Part shown: positions 36,027 to 44,308 of the stretch, in pieces
How positions within the stretch are numbered: position 1 is the first letter of the stretch
How the letters are laid out: every line of letters starts with the position of its first letter
DNA from: Erythrobacter colymbi
GTDB taxonomy: Bacteria > Pseudomonadota > Alphaproteobacteria > Sphingomonadales > Sphingomonadaceae
NCBI RefSeq assembly: GCF_002155685.1
Contig: NZ_MUYK01000007.1
Span: 36,932 to 100,931 of the forward strand
Length of the DNA: 64,000 bases
Direction of reading: 5' to 3'
Notes under the pieces: generated by a model
Databases searched by the model: none
Told to the model about the DNA's origin: nothing
The model's input: the letters and a program-made list of their open reading frames with translations, nothing else
Position numbers and translations under genes: made by a program

Positions 36027-36563
36027 TCAGGCTTCCGGCAGAGCCTCGCCGCTTTCGATGATGGCGCGCATCGCCGCGCGGCCGCGATTGATCCGGCTCT
36101 TGACCGTGCCGAGCTTGCAGTCCGCCGCCACCGCCGCTTCCTCATAGCTCAGACCCGCCCCTGCGATCAGCAGCAGCATCTCGCGCTGGTTGTCGGGCAG
36201 CTGGCCGAGCGCGCCTTCGATGTCGGCGACATGGATGCGCGTTTCCTGTTCGGGCTCCTGCACCAGCAGCCGCTCGGCCGCCTCTGGCTCCCACGCGACC
36301 AGCCGGCCCTGCTTCCTCACCGCATTGTAGAACTGGTTGCGCAGGATCGTGAACAGCCACGGGCGGAAATTGCTGCCCGGCAGGAAGGTGTGGCGCGACG
36401 ACCAGGCGCGCACCATCGTCTCCTGCACCAGATCGTCGACCATATCGCGCTGGCGGCACAGCGAGCGGGCGAAACTGCGCAGCGCGGGGAGCGAGGCGGT
36501 CATCTCGGCAGAGAAGCAGGGGGGCGGGGTTTCGCGGGCTGGGATCGGGGCTTGGTCTGGCAT
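36027..36563 (-). CDS. ECF RNA polymerase sigma factor (EcfG/ECF15-like)
   Basis: 178 residues. Sigma region 2 (RSFARSLCRQRDMVDDLVQETMVRAW and FRPWLFTILRNQFYNAVRK) and region 4 (DNQREMLLLIAGAGLSYEEAAVAADCKLGTVKSRINRGRAAM) are complete. The sequence resembles alphaproteobacterial EcfG-type general-stress sigma factors. The usual NepR and PhyR genes are not next to it, so any anti-sigma control would act from elsewhere. It is divergent from the DUF4142 gene and surrounded by stress genes. An AAGGTG ribosome site supports the ATG at 36563. Confidence 0.88.
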   Translation of the reverse strand: MPDQAPIPARETPPPCFSAEMTASLPALRSFARSLCRQRDMVDDLVQETMVRAWSSRHTFLPGSNFRPWLFTILRNQFYNAVRKQGRLVAWEPEAAERLLVQEPEQETRIHVADIEGALGQLPDNQREMLLLIAGAGLSYEEAAVAADCKLGTVKSRINRGRAAMRAIIESGEALPEA

Positions 36564-36772
36564 TGCACCTTGTCCGTTGGATTCCTCCCCCGGTCTGTCA
36601 TCCCCCCTTTGAGACCCGCGTTCCCTATACTCGGCAAGGATTTGCGCGGTGCGGGCGCTGTCCGGCTCACCGCTAAAACGGGTCAGTGGCCTATGTGAAT
36701 TCGCCCCCCGCGAGCCGCTCCTACCATCGCGCGCACTACGCCCTCCCGGGTGCTGATGCGAAAGGAAAGACG

Positions 36773-37396
36773 ATGCGGATTGCACTCCTTATGGCGGCGA
36801 GCCTGCTGGCGACCACCGCCTGCGACAACCGCGACACGCCCGAGGGGCAGGCGGGGGCGGGCGCGACTGCCGCCGCCGGAAGCGATGCGGCCGGCGCCTT
36901 TGCCGAGGCAGCGCCCAGTGCGCAGGATTTCGCCCAGACCGTCGCCATCTCCGACATGTACGAAATCGCCGCGGCCAACATCGCGCTGAAGCGTGCAGCG
37001 GGCGCGCCGACCAAGGAATTCGCGCGGATGATGATCGCCGATCACACCAAGTCTTCGCAGGCGCTCAAGGACGCGATTGCCGCGTCGGGCCAGAGCCTTG
37101 CCATTCCGACCGAGCTCGACACCGAGCATCAGGCGCAGGTAGATATCCTGAACAGCCTCAACGGTCCGGATTTCGACCGCGAATACATGAGCCAGCAGCT
37201 GGCCGCGCACCGCAAGGCACTCGGCCTGCTCAAGAGCTATGGCGGCAGCGGCGATGTCGCCGAGCTGCGCCAGTTCGCGCAGGTGACCATTCCCACGGTG
37301 CAGAAGCATCACGACTGGCTCGATAAGAATTCGCCGAGCCCGGGCGCGACAGGCGAAACTCCGGGTGCGGGCGTGGAGGCGACTCCCGCGCCATAG
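36773..37396 (+). CDS. DUF4142 lipoprotein
   Basis: 207 residues. The N terminus is a lipobox-like LLATTACDN after a short signal sequence. DUF4142 (about 50-185) is a ferritin-like helical bundle: FAQTVAISDMYEIAAANIALKRA, EFARMMIADHTKSSQALKDAI, VTIPTVQKHHDWL. His and Asp positions could bind metal, but function is unknown. It shares a divergent promoter region with the ECF sigma gene. A strong hairpin terminator follows. Confidence 0.88.
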   Translation: MRIALLMAASLLATTACDNRDTPEGQAGAGATAAAGSDAAGAFAEAAPSAQDFAQTVAISDMYEIAAANIALKRAAGAPTKEFARMMIADHTKSSQALKDAIAASGQSLAIPTELDTEHQAQVDILNSLNGPDFDREYMSQQLAAHRKALGLLKSYGGSGDVAELRQFAQVTIPTVQKHHDWLDKNSPSPGATGETPGAGVEATPAP

Positions 37397-37418
37397 GCGG
37401 GCGATCGTCTCCTCCGCG

Positions 37419-37458
37419 AACAGGCCCCGCACGCATGCCCCTGCGTGCGGGGCCTGTT
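37419..37458. terminator. bidirectional terminator between DUF4142 gene and otsA
   Basis: A 16-bp perfect stem AACAGGCCCCGCACGC / GCGTGCGGGGCCTGTT has an 8-nt loop between two convergent genes. Confidence 0.85.
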
Positions 37459-37468
37459 TCGTCAGGGC

Positions 37469-38890
37469 CTAGTGTTTACTCCCGGTAGCCTCGGCAAGGC
37501 GCAGCACGGTGCGGGCCTCGGGCTCGCCCGTCAGTGCTTGCAGAAACACTTCCGACCACCAGCGCACGTCCTGCGTGTTGACGCAATCCAGCAGCGCGCG
37601 GTGCCGCTCGATGCGCTCGGCCAGCGGCATGGCGAGCGCGCGGGCGATCCCGTCGGCGACATCCTCGGCCGAATGCGGGTTGACGATCACCGCCTCCTTG
37701 AGCTGCGCGGCGGCTCCGGCGAAGCACGAAAGTACCAGCACGCCCGGGTCTTCGGGGTTTTGCGCTGCGACGTATTCCTTGGCGACGAGGTTCATCCCGT
37801 CGCGCAGCGGCGTGACCAGTCCGACCTTAGCGGCGCGATAAATCCCGAACAGCTCGTCGCGCGAATAGCCCTGGTTGACGTAGCGGATCGGTACCCAGTC
37901 GACCGAGGCGAATTCGCCGTTGATCCGGCCCGAGATGGCGCCCAGATCGGCGCGGATCTGCTGGTAGCTCGGCACGTCGCCGCGGGTCGGCGGGGCGATC
38001 TGGAGCAGGAACACTTTCTCGCGCAGCTCGGGCCGGTTGGCGAGCAGCAGCTCATAGGCGGCAAAGCGTTCGGCGAGCCCCTTGGAATAGTCGAGCCGGT
38101 CGACGCCGACGATCATGTCGCGCCCCACCGCGCTCACCGCGAGGCGCGTTTCGGCCTGCCTGGCCGCGATGGTGTGGACCGCGCCGCCGAAGTCGGCCGC
38201 ATCGAGCCCGATGGGGCACACCAGCAGCCGCGTGCGCCGCTCGCCAAGGCACAGGCAGTCGCCGTCGATCACAGCCTCGAACTGGACGGTGACGTAATCG
38301 AGGAAGGCCTGCCGCCATTCCTCCGTCTGGAAACCGATCACGTCGTAATCGAGCATGCTGCAGGCAAGCTCCCTGTGCCCGGGGAGCGACATCAGCAGGC
38401 TCGGCGGGGGCCAGGGGATGTGGAGGAAGAACCCGATCCGGTTGCCAATGCCGCGCGCCCGCAGGTGCGAGCTCAGCGGCATCAGGTGGTAGTCATGCAC
38501 CCAGATAAGGTCGTCCGAGGCGATCAGCGGCTCCAGCGTCTCGGCAAAGCGGCGGTTGACCCGCGCATAGCCACCGGCGAAATCGCGCGCGATCTCGGTC
38601 AGGTCGAGCCGGTAATGGAACAGCGGCCACAGGGTGCGATTGGCATAGCCGTTGTAGTATTCGTCGATGTCCTGCGCTTCGAGATCGATGGTCGCCGTCG
38701 CCACCCCGTCGGTGCGGCGGAAGCTGATCTGGCCGGAGAATTCGTCGGTCGCCTCGCCTGACCAGCCGAACCACATGCCTTTGCTGGCGCGGAGCGCAGC
38801 GGCGAGCGCGACCGCCAGTCCGCCGCGGTTGGCGTTTTCTCCATCGGTGTCCACCTGGACGCGGTTCGATACAGCAATGAGGCGGGGCAT
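37469..38890 (-). CDS. otsA: trehalose-6-phosphate synthase
   Basis: 473 residues. OtsA (GT20) joins UDP-glucose and glucose-6-phosphate. Seen are SNRVQVDTDGEN and RGGLAVALAAAL at the N terminus, the acceptor/donor loop LIWVHDYHLMPL, VGVDRLDYSKGLAERF and the C-terminal LVLSCFAGAAAQLKEAVIVNP. The conserved start is MPRLIAVSNR. It is last in the order antiporter-otsB-otsA on one strand. Confidence 0.96.
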   Translation of the reverse strand: MPRLIAVSNRVQVDTDGENANRGGLAVALAAALRASKGMWFGWSGEATDEFSGQISFRRTDGVATATIDLEAQDIDEYYNGYANRTLWPLFHYRLDLTEIARDFAGGYARVNRRFAETLEPLIASDDLIWVHDYHLMPLSSHLRARGIGNRIGFFLHIPWPPPSLLMSLPGHRELACSMLDYDVIGFQTEEWRQAFLDYVTVQFEAVIDGDCLCLGERRTRLLVCPIGLDAADFGGAVHTIAARQAETRLAVSAVGRDMIVGVDRLDYSKGLAERFAAYELLLANRPELREKVFLLQIAPPTRGDVPSYQQIRADLGAISGRINGEFASVDWVPIRYVNQGYSRDELFGIYRAAKVGLVTPLRDGMNLVAKEYVAAQNPEDPGVLVLSCFAGAAAQLKEAVIVNPHSAEDVADGIARALAMPLAERIERHRALLDCVNTQDVRWWSEVFLQALTGEPEARTVLRLAEATGSKH

Positions 38891-38982
38891 CGTGGCCCTC
38901 CAGTTTGGCGGGCAACGGCATGGGGCACCGGCGCGCGCGAGGTGCCGCCGCTGTTGCCCAGACAGGCGCGACAAAAAACCGC

Positions 38983-39720
38983 CTATGTCATGAATGCGCC
39001 GGTCGAGCCGCCGATCAGCGCGCGGATGCGGCGGAGGAGATCGGCGGGGTCATCCAGCACCCCGTCCGCATGTTCCGCGATCCGCGGGCCCACCGCGATC
39101 CCGCGCCCGCCGAGATCACGCGCGGCGGCGATTGCGGCGATGTCGGTCAGATCGTCACCGACATAGACGGGCGTGCTGCCTGCAAACGGCGCGCGTTGCA
39201 TGATCGCGCGCACGGCATCGCCCTTGTCCGCGCCGGGCATCCGCAGTTCGAACACCATGTCGCCCTGCTGAATGACGAGATCATGCTCGGCCGCACATTC
39301 CTCCGCCCAGTCGCGCACCGCTGCGGACAGGCGCGGGGCGAGGCGGTAGTGCATGCCGAGGCCAAAGCTCTTGAGTTCGATCACCACGCCCTGCGCGGCG
39401 CCGAAGCGGGCGTTTGTCGCGCGGGCGAGGTGGGGGAAGATGCCGGTCTCGGGCGGTGCGCGCAGGCGGCCGTCGTGGCGCAGTTCCTGCCCGTGGCTGG
39501 CCGCGATCGTGACGTGCCACAGGCTCCGCCCCCACAGCGCATCGAGCTGTTCGAGCGAGCGACCGCTGACGATCGCCAGCCGCCCGTCCAGATGCCGGAG
39601 CGCCGCCGCGACCAGCGCCCGCAGATCATCGCTCACCGCCACCGCATCGGGCGTGGCAGCGGTGGGCACCAGCGTCCCGTCGAAATCGAGCAGCAGGGCG
39701 AGGAGGGCGGGTGAGGTCAT
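38983..39720 (-). CDS. otsB: trehalose-6-phosphate phosphatase
   Basis: 245 residues of the HAD superfamily: motif I LLLDFDGTLVP, motif II-type AIVSGRSLEQLDALWG and metal motif VYVGDDLTDIAAI. It dephosphorylates the OtsA product to trehalose, a compatible solute and desiccation protectant. Its ATG overlaps the antiporter stop (ATGA), and otsA starts 92 bp later. Confidence 0.95.
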   Translation of the reverse strand: MTSPALLALLLDFDGTLVPTAATPDAVAVSDDLRALVAAALRHLDGRLAIVSGRSLEQLDALWGRSLWHVTIAASHGQELRHDGRLRAPPETGIFPHLARATNARFGAAQGVVIELKSFGLGMHYRLAPRLSAAVRDWAEECAAEHDLVIQQGDMVFELRMPGADKGDAVRAIMQRAPFAGSTPVYVGDDLTDIAAIAAARDLGGRGIAVGPRIAEHADGVLDDPADLLRRIRALIGGSTGAFMT

Positions 39721-40952
39721 CGGGCCGGCTCTGGCTGCGCATTGCCGTCGGCCCGGATATGCGAGAGCACCGCCCCTGCGGTGAGGCCGTGGACTACGGC
39801 GGACATCGCGATCGTCACCAGCACCACCATCCACAGCTCCGCCACCGCCGGGATCGACGCCAGCCCTGCGGCAAAGGCGAGGTAGTAGATGCTCCCGATC
39901 CCGCGCACGCCGAAGGCGGCGGTAACGAAGCGTTCGCGCGGGGAAAGACCAGTGCCCGCCAGCGTCACCCAGCCGATCAGCGGGCGGATCACGAAGACCA
40001 GCGCGGCGGCGATCGCGGCATGCTCCCAGCGCACCCAGCCCGCATAGGTGCCGAGCGCCGCGCCCACCATCAGCAGCAGCACCGCCGTCAATGCGTGTTC
40101 GATCGCGAGGTTGAACAGGTGGAGATTGCCATGAAAATCATGCTCCACCTCGATCCGGCGGAACACCAGGCCGCCGACGAAACAGGCGATGAAGCCATAG
40201 CCGTGGATCAATTCCGCCGCGCCATAGCACACCAGCACGCCCGCCAGCGCCAGCACCCCTGAGCCCGTGGCGGCGAGGATGTTTCTGGCTGGCCAGCGGA
40301 ACACCACCTGCCCCAGCAGCCAGCCGACCACCCCTCCGGCGAGCGTGCCCGCGACGATGCGATACACCAGATCGCGCAGCAGCCAGTCGCTCGCCTCGGT
40401 CATCGTCAGCCCCGCAACTGCGGCCAACGCCAGATAAACGAAGGGAAAGGCGAGGCCATCGTTGAGCCCCGCCTCGGTCGTCAGGGCGAAGCGGACGGGA
40501 TGCTCGCCGCCTTCGGTGGGCGGGCCGACCTGCACATCGCCCGCCAGCACCGGATCGGTGGGTGCCAGCACCGCGCCCAGCAGCAACGCGCTCGCCAGCG
40601 GCCAGCCCGCCGCGAGGCCCACCAGCATCATCGCCCCGATGGTGAGCGGCATCGCCACCACCAGCAGCCGCCAGGTCGCCCGCCAGCGCGAGAGCGGGCC
40701 CACCACATCGAGCCGCATGCCGGTGGCGAACAGGGCCACGATCACGGTCAGCTCGCTGAGGATCTCCCACCATTCGGGATCGGCAATCGGCATGAACAGC
40801 GGCGGCGGTTCGGCGATCGCTAGGGCGCAGACCAGCCCTGCGAGGATCAGCAGGGCCGACGCCGCCGGCTCTCGGCCCGAGACGAAGCGGGGCAGCCAGA
40901 AGGCCAGCACGATCGCGAGACCGGCGAACAGCAGGAACTGGTGATAGGACAT
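39717..40952 (-). CDS. CPA1/NhaP-type Na+(K+)/H+ antiporter
   Basis: 411 residues from MSYHQFLLFAG; an ATG at 40997 is an alternative. About 12 transmembrane helices. The ion-site motifs are LAPTDPVLAGDV (unwound helix 5) and EAGLNDGLAFPF, the ND pair of NhaP-type electroneutral exchangers. FGVRGIGSIYYLAFA is a typical late motif. Being first in an operon with both trehalose genes links ion export to compatible-solute synthesis under osmotic stress. Confidence 0.9.
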   Translation of the reverse strand: MSYHQFLLFAGLAIVLAFWLPRFVSGREPAASALLILAGLVCALAIAEPPPLFMPIADPEWWEILSELTVIVALFATGMRLDVVGPLSRWRATWRLLVVAMPLTIGAMMLVGLAAGWPLASALLLGAVLAPTDPVLAGDVQVGPPTEGGEHPVRFALTTEAGLNDGLAFPFVYLALAAVAGLTMTEASDWLLRDLVYRIVAGTLAGGVVGWLLGQVVFRWPARNILAATGSGVLALAGVLVCYGAAELIHGYGFIACFVGGLVFRRIEVEHDFHGNLHLFNLAIEHALTAVLLLMVGAALGTYAGWVRWEHAAIAAALVFVIRPLIGWVTLAGTGLSPRERFVTAAFGVRGIGSIYYLAFAAGLASIPAVAELWMVVLVTIAMSAVVHGLTAGAVLSHIRADGNAQPEPAR

Positions 40953-41115
40953 TGCGGAGGCCTGCTGCTGGATCGGAACAAGGGCGAGCGCCCGCATCGC
41001 GTCCGCGCGGAGGGGCGGCACTAAAGACGGTTAGGAACGCAGGCAAAGGCTCCCCCGCGGCGCCGCTCTAGACTGCCCGGACCCACATCCTTCCCCCCTT
41101 CAAGGAGAGGTCACC

Positions 41116-41646
41116 ATGTCGTTTCTCGACCGCATCGCCGCCGCCATTGCACCCGCCGCCACCGACCAGCAGCGGGCCGAGGCGCGCGCGCAGCTCGAAC
41201 AGCTCGCCGCAAACGAGCCCTTTGCCGAGGATATCCTCGCGCAGCACCGCCGGATCGAGGCGCTGTTTGCCGAAGCGCGCGAAGGCAATGGCGCGGGTGC
41301 GCAGGCGACCATCACCGAGCTGGCCATGCTGCTCAACGCGCATTCGATGGCCGAAGAGGCGGTGGTCTACCCGGAAGTCTCCGCCCACAGCGGCAAGGCC
41401 CATGCCGGCATGGCCTACGAGGAACACGCCATGACCAAGGTGCAGCTCGCCGAACTCCAGAAGCTCGCCCCCGGCACGCAGGAATGGCGCGAGAAGCTCG
41501 ACCACATCGAGAGCGCGGTGCAGCAGCACGTCTATCAGGAAGAAGGCAGCTGGCTGCCCGATGTGATCCGCTATGCTCCTGTCGATGCCCGCCAGCGGAT
41601 GAGCGCCGAGTTCAAGGCCTATTTCGAGCGCTTCGACCGCAGCTGA
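41116..41646 (+). CDS. hemerythrin HHE domain protein (1 of 3)
   Basis: 176 residues. Helical bundle with diiron-type ligands in order: ILAQHRRIEALF, LLNAHSMAEEAVVYPEV, YEEHAMTKVQL and QQHVYQEEGSWLPDV. Hemerythrin-domain proteins bind O2 or NO, or react with oxidants, and many respond to redox stress. CAAGGAGAGG precedes the ATG. It is followed by a strong terminator, so it is probably monocistronic. Confidence 0.93.
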   Translation: MSFLDRIAAAIAPAATDQQRAEARAQLEQLAANEPFAEDILAQHRRIEALFAEAREGNGAGAQATITELAMLLNAHSMAEEAVVYPEVSAHSGKAHAGMAYEEHAMTKVQLAELQKLAPGTQEWREKLDHIESAVQQHVYQEEGSWLPDVIRYAPVDARQRMSAEFKAYFERFDRS

Positions 41647-41698
41647 CCCGGATACCGGCAGACGCGGCTCGCGATCCGCCGCAAGGCTGCCGGACAAC

Positions 41699-41765
41699 GC
41701 CCGCAGGACTCCCGCGCCGATCCCTCCTCGCAAACGGAGCCGCGCGAGGTCTTGCGGGCGTTTTT
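41699..41765 (+). terminator. terminator of the first hemerythrin gene
   Basis: Long arms GCCCGCAGGACTCCCGCG and GCGCGAGGTCTTGCGGGC pair with few mismatches and are followed by GTTTTTG. Confidence 0.75.
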
Positions 41766-41810
41766 GTGTCTGTCGCCCGCAGATCGGAGCCGAGGTGCTG
41801 CCTCCAACAA

Positions 41811-41960
41811 AAAACCCCGCCCGTCACCGGGCGGGGAGTTGTTGGGGCAATGACCGAACGAAAGTGGAAACCTAACGCGCGTCCGGTCACCGAGTCACCA
41901 GGGGGATCGGGATACCCCGAGGTTGCCTAATTCTGCCTGACTGATTCCCCGCACGCCCTA
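41811..41960 (-). ncRNA. candidate small RNA (~150 nt), no recognised family
   Basis: On the minus strand a perfect -10 box TATAAT is at 41967-41972 (no good -35 at 17 bp). About 125 nt downstream is a strong intrinsic terminator: stem CCCCGCCCG / CGGGCGGGG (41815-41836) followed by TTTTTT. The interval contains no plausible coding frame and includes a short local stem (TCGGGG-TATC-CCGA). Transcript ends are inferred. Confidence 0.4.
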
Positions 41961-42099
41961 ACCTGAATTATATCTGCTGCTATTGTAAGATACTGGTATC
42001 GGTGGGCCGGCAGGCGCAGAAAACCGCGCCCCGGCCGGGGAGGCCGGAGCGCGGCAAGGGGGCGGCAGCAGAGGGGGGCGTGTCCGGTGCCGCTACCGA

Positions 42100-42744
42100 T
42101 CAGCTGGCGGACGACCCCGATTTTCCGGTGGCCTGGCTGCCCGCGCTGCTCGAGGACGACTGGCCTTCGCTGCCACGCTTCTTGCGCCATTCGTCGAACT
42201 TGCTGTCGAACTCGTCCTGCTGGGTCTGGCGGAACTCGTGGTAGTCGTTGTCGAACTGGTCCATCTGGCGCTGGCGCCACTGGCTGTAGCTGTGGTCATG
42301 GTGATGACCCGGCTGGCCCTGTCCGTAGGAGCCCTGGCCCTGCTGGCTCTGCCCGGACTGGCCCTGACCATACTGGCCCTGACCATATTGGCTCTGTCCG
42401 TGCTGCGAGCTGCCCATCAGGGCATCCTGCCCGCCCTGACCGCTGAAGCCGTAGCCACCCTGACCGCCTCCGCCGCTCTGGCCGCCATAGCCGCCATAAT
42501 TGCTCTGGTTGCCGTAGCCGCCCTGCGAGCCCGACGGACCCTGACCCTGCCCGAAATTGCCCTGCTGGCTCTGGCCATAGCGGCTGTCGCTGTCCTGCTG
42601 GCGGTTCCAGTCCGATCCGTTCTGGCCCTCGCCCTGTCCATAGCCGCTCTTGCTGCGCTGGCTGTCGCTGCCCTGCTGCATCTGGCCGTCGCGGCTGTTG
42701 TCCTGACCGTGGCTCTCGCGGTTCTGATTGCGCTCGTTCGCCAT
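42100..42744 (-). CDS. Gly/Gln-rich low-complexity protein with conserved amphipathic tail
   Basis: 214 residues, ATG preceded by AAAGGAATGAAAC. Residues about 1-145 are almost only Gly, Gln, Ser, Asn, Tyr, Asp with repeated YGQGQ and SQGGYG units, predicted to be disordered and hydrophilin- or prion-like. The C-terminal ~40 residues differ: YSQWRQRQMDQFDNDYHEFR then TQQDEFDSKFDEWRKKR, a charged amphipathic helix pair seen in other alphaproteobacterial low-complexity proteins. No function is known; stress-gene context suggests protection or phase separation (inference). Confidence 0.8.
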   Translation of the reverse strand: MANERNQNRESHGQDNSRDGQMQQGSDSQRSKSGYGQGEGQNGSDWNRQQDSDSRYGQSQQGNFGQGQGPSGSQGGYGNQSNYGGYGGQSGGGGQGGYGFSGQGGQDALMGSSQHGQSQYGQGQYGQGQSGQSQQGQGSYGQGQPGHHHDHSYSQWRQRQMDQFDNDYHEFRQTQQDEFDSKFDEWRKKRGSEGQSSSSSAGSQATGKSGSSAS

Positions 42745-43163
42745 GTTTCATTCCTTTCCGGTTGAAGAACGCCGGCCGGCGGCTGGCCCGCCTCCCGGGT
42801 TCGAACCTGATAGTGGCAGGGGGCCAGCCAAGACCCCTTATCCTGTATTACCCACGCCTCGCGTCCCGTCTGCCCGCTGTGCCGTCCCGTCGCGCCGACC
42901 GAGGCGCATATTTCTCGCCTGCACGCGAAGGGAACCGGCGGCCCTGGCGTTGCGAAAAGTGCGGCGAAACGCCCGCGTTATCGGACGTTGCTGCGCTGCC
43001 CGGAGCGTGCTGCGATTGATTCGCGGAACCAATCGTTCGACAGTGCGCTGCATATACAGGATGAGCCGTCTGTGATTCGTCAGGCGGTACAACTTTTGAT
43101 CAAGAGTTGGCGGAGTTGATCGGGGAAAGTGCAAATCCCGCAACACTCCAAAGGAGCAAGTCA
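42745..43163. other. 419-bp intergenic region between two divergent genes
   Basis: It separates the Gly/Gln-rich gene and a Crp/Fnr gene. It holds the ribosome site AAGGAG (43151-43156) that decides the GTG start of the regulator, and a perfect TTGATCAA palindrome at 43096-43103. No tRNA, terminator or coding frame was seen; the promoters of both genes must be here. Confidence 0.5.
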
Positions 43164-43910
43164 GTGTCCAATGCCTTCCTGATGCGACTGATGCATGCTG
43201 CCGAACTGGGTGAAGATGAAATCCAGGCGATCGAGGAACTGTGCCGCCAGCCCAGGGAAATCGGCGCGAAGAAGTACCTGTCGCGTGACGGGGACGAGAT
43301 GCACTCCTTCCCGGTGGTGCTGAGCGGCTGGGCCGCGCGGTACCAGATCCTGCGCAACGGCGCGCGCCAGATCACCCGCCTGCTGCTGCCGGGCGATGCC
43401 TTCTATTTCGATTGCTCGCCCAACGGGATCGCGATCGAGGAAGTGATCACGCTCAGCCCCTGCAAGATCGTCAACATCCTGCATTCCGACATGCGCCGCC
43501 TGATCGACCGCTTCCCGGCGATCGGCGAGGCAATGCGCAGCTATGGCTGCATGGAAAATGCGGTGCTGGCCTCGTGGGTCGTCAATGTCGGTCGCCGCGA
43601 CGCACTGGAGCGGATGGCGCACCTCGTGTGCGAGGCGCATTACCGCCTCTCGCTGGTCGATGCGAACCAGAACAACCAGATCTATTTCCCGCTGACGCAG
43701 GATGATCTGGCCGACGTGCTCGGCCTCACGCCGGTGCACATCAACCGCAAGCTCCAGCAACTGCGGCAGGACGGGCTGATCACGCTGCGCTCCAAACAGC
43801 TGACGATCCACGACCTGCGCACGCTCCAGCAGATTGCTGGCTTCGACAGCGCCTATCTCGCCCCGCGGGTCCAGACCGCACCGGAAAGGCTGTGGGTGAT
43901 CGCCGCCTGA
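43164..43910 (+). CDS. Crp/Fnr family regulator (1 of 2)
   Basis: 248 residues from a GTG set by AAGGAG 8 bp upstream; a longer frame starts at 43107. A cyclic-nucleotide-binding-type beta-roll (about 15-130) has PGDAFYFDCS. The winged helix-turn-helix is at about 180-215 (LTQDDLADVLGLTPVHINRKLQQLRQ). No FNR-type Fe-S cysteine cluster is visible. This FixK/Crp-like type in alphaproteobacteria often answers redox or nutrient signals. It lies in a cluster with a second Crp-like gene and hemerythrin genes. Confidence 0.9.
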   Translation: MSNAFLMRLMHAAELGEDEIQAIEELCRQPREIGAKKYLSRDGDEMHSFPVVLSGWAARYQILRNGARQITRLLLPGDAFYFDCSPNGIAIEEVITLSPCKIVNILHSDMRRLIDRFPAIGEAMRSYGCMENAVLASWVVNVGRRDALERMAHLVCEAHYRLSLVDANQNNQIYFPLTQDDLADVLGLTPVHINRKLQQLRQDGLITLRSKQLTIHDLRTLQQIAGFDSAYLAPRVQTAPERLWVIAA

Positions 43911-43917
43911 TCCGCCG

Positions 43918-44292
43918 TCAGACGGCACCCTTCGTCATCTCGGCCAGCATGGCCACGATGCGGGTGCCGTCGGCCGGCTTGCTCAGATAGGCGCTACCCG
44001 CGAGATCATCGGGCAGCATCGCCGCATCGTAGCCGGTCAGGAAGACGAAGGGGATCGCCTGGCCCTTCAGCTCGCGGGCGAAATCGAACGACAATCCGTA
44101 GCCGAGGTTGATGTCGATCAGCACGACATCGATCCGCCCCTGCGCAAGCAGTGCCGAGAGATCCGGAATACGCGAGGTGACCGCGACCACATGCGCGCCT
44201 TCCTGTTCGAGGATGAAGCGGCAATCGGAGGCCTGGTAGTAATCATCCTCGAGGATGACGATGCGGCAGCCGGAAAGCGTTCTGTCGGTCAT
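43918..44292 (-). CDS. single-domain response regulator (receiver only)
   Basis: 124 residues: acidic pair in IVILEDDYYQASD, phospho-Asp in DVVLIDINLGYGLSFD, Thr in FVFLTGYD and Lys in AYLSKPADG. There is no output domain, so it likely works in a phosphorelay or by protein contact. It starts 17 bp after the end of the HWE kinase gene on the same strand and is presumably that kinase's partner. Confidence 0.92.
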   Translation of the reverse strand: MTDRTLSGCRIVILEDDYYQASDCRFILEQEGAHVVAVTSRIPDLSALLAQGRIDVVLIDINLGYGLSFDFARELKGQAIPFVFLTGYDAAMLPDDLAGSAYLSKPADGTRIVAMLAEMTKGAV

Positions 44293-44308
44293 GGCGATGG
44301 CTCGTTTG

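Noticed and set aside
41927..42280. 117-codon minus-strand frame reading into the Gly/Gln-rich gene
   Set aside because: It is out of frame with the real gene, has no ribosome site and no recognisable motif.
42350..42420. Direct DNA repeats resembling a CRISPR array
   Set aside because: They are codon repeats for YGQGQ units of the Gly/Gln-rich protein; there are no regular spacers or cas genes.
42797..42806. GGTTCGAACC sequence suggesting a tRNA T loop
   Set aside because: No acceptor or anticodon stem can be formed around it on either strand.
43096..43103. TTGATCAA as an FNR box
   Set aside because: The FNR/FixK consensus needs a 4-bp gap between half sites; this palindrome has none, so it is only noted as a feature of the gap.
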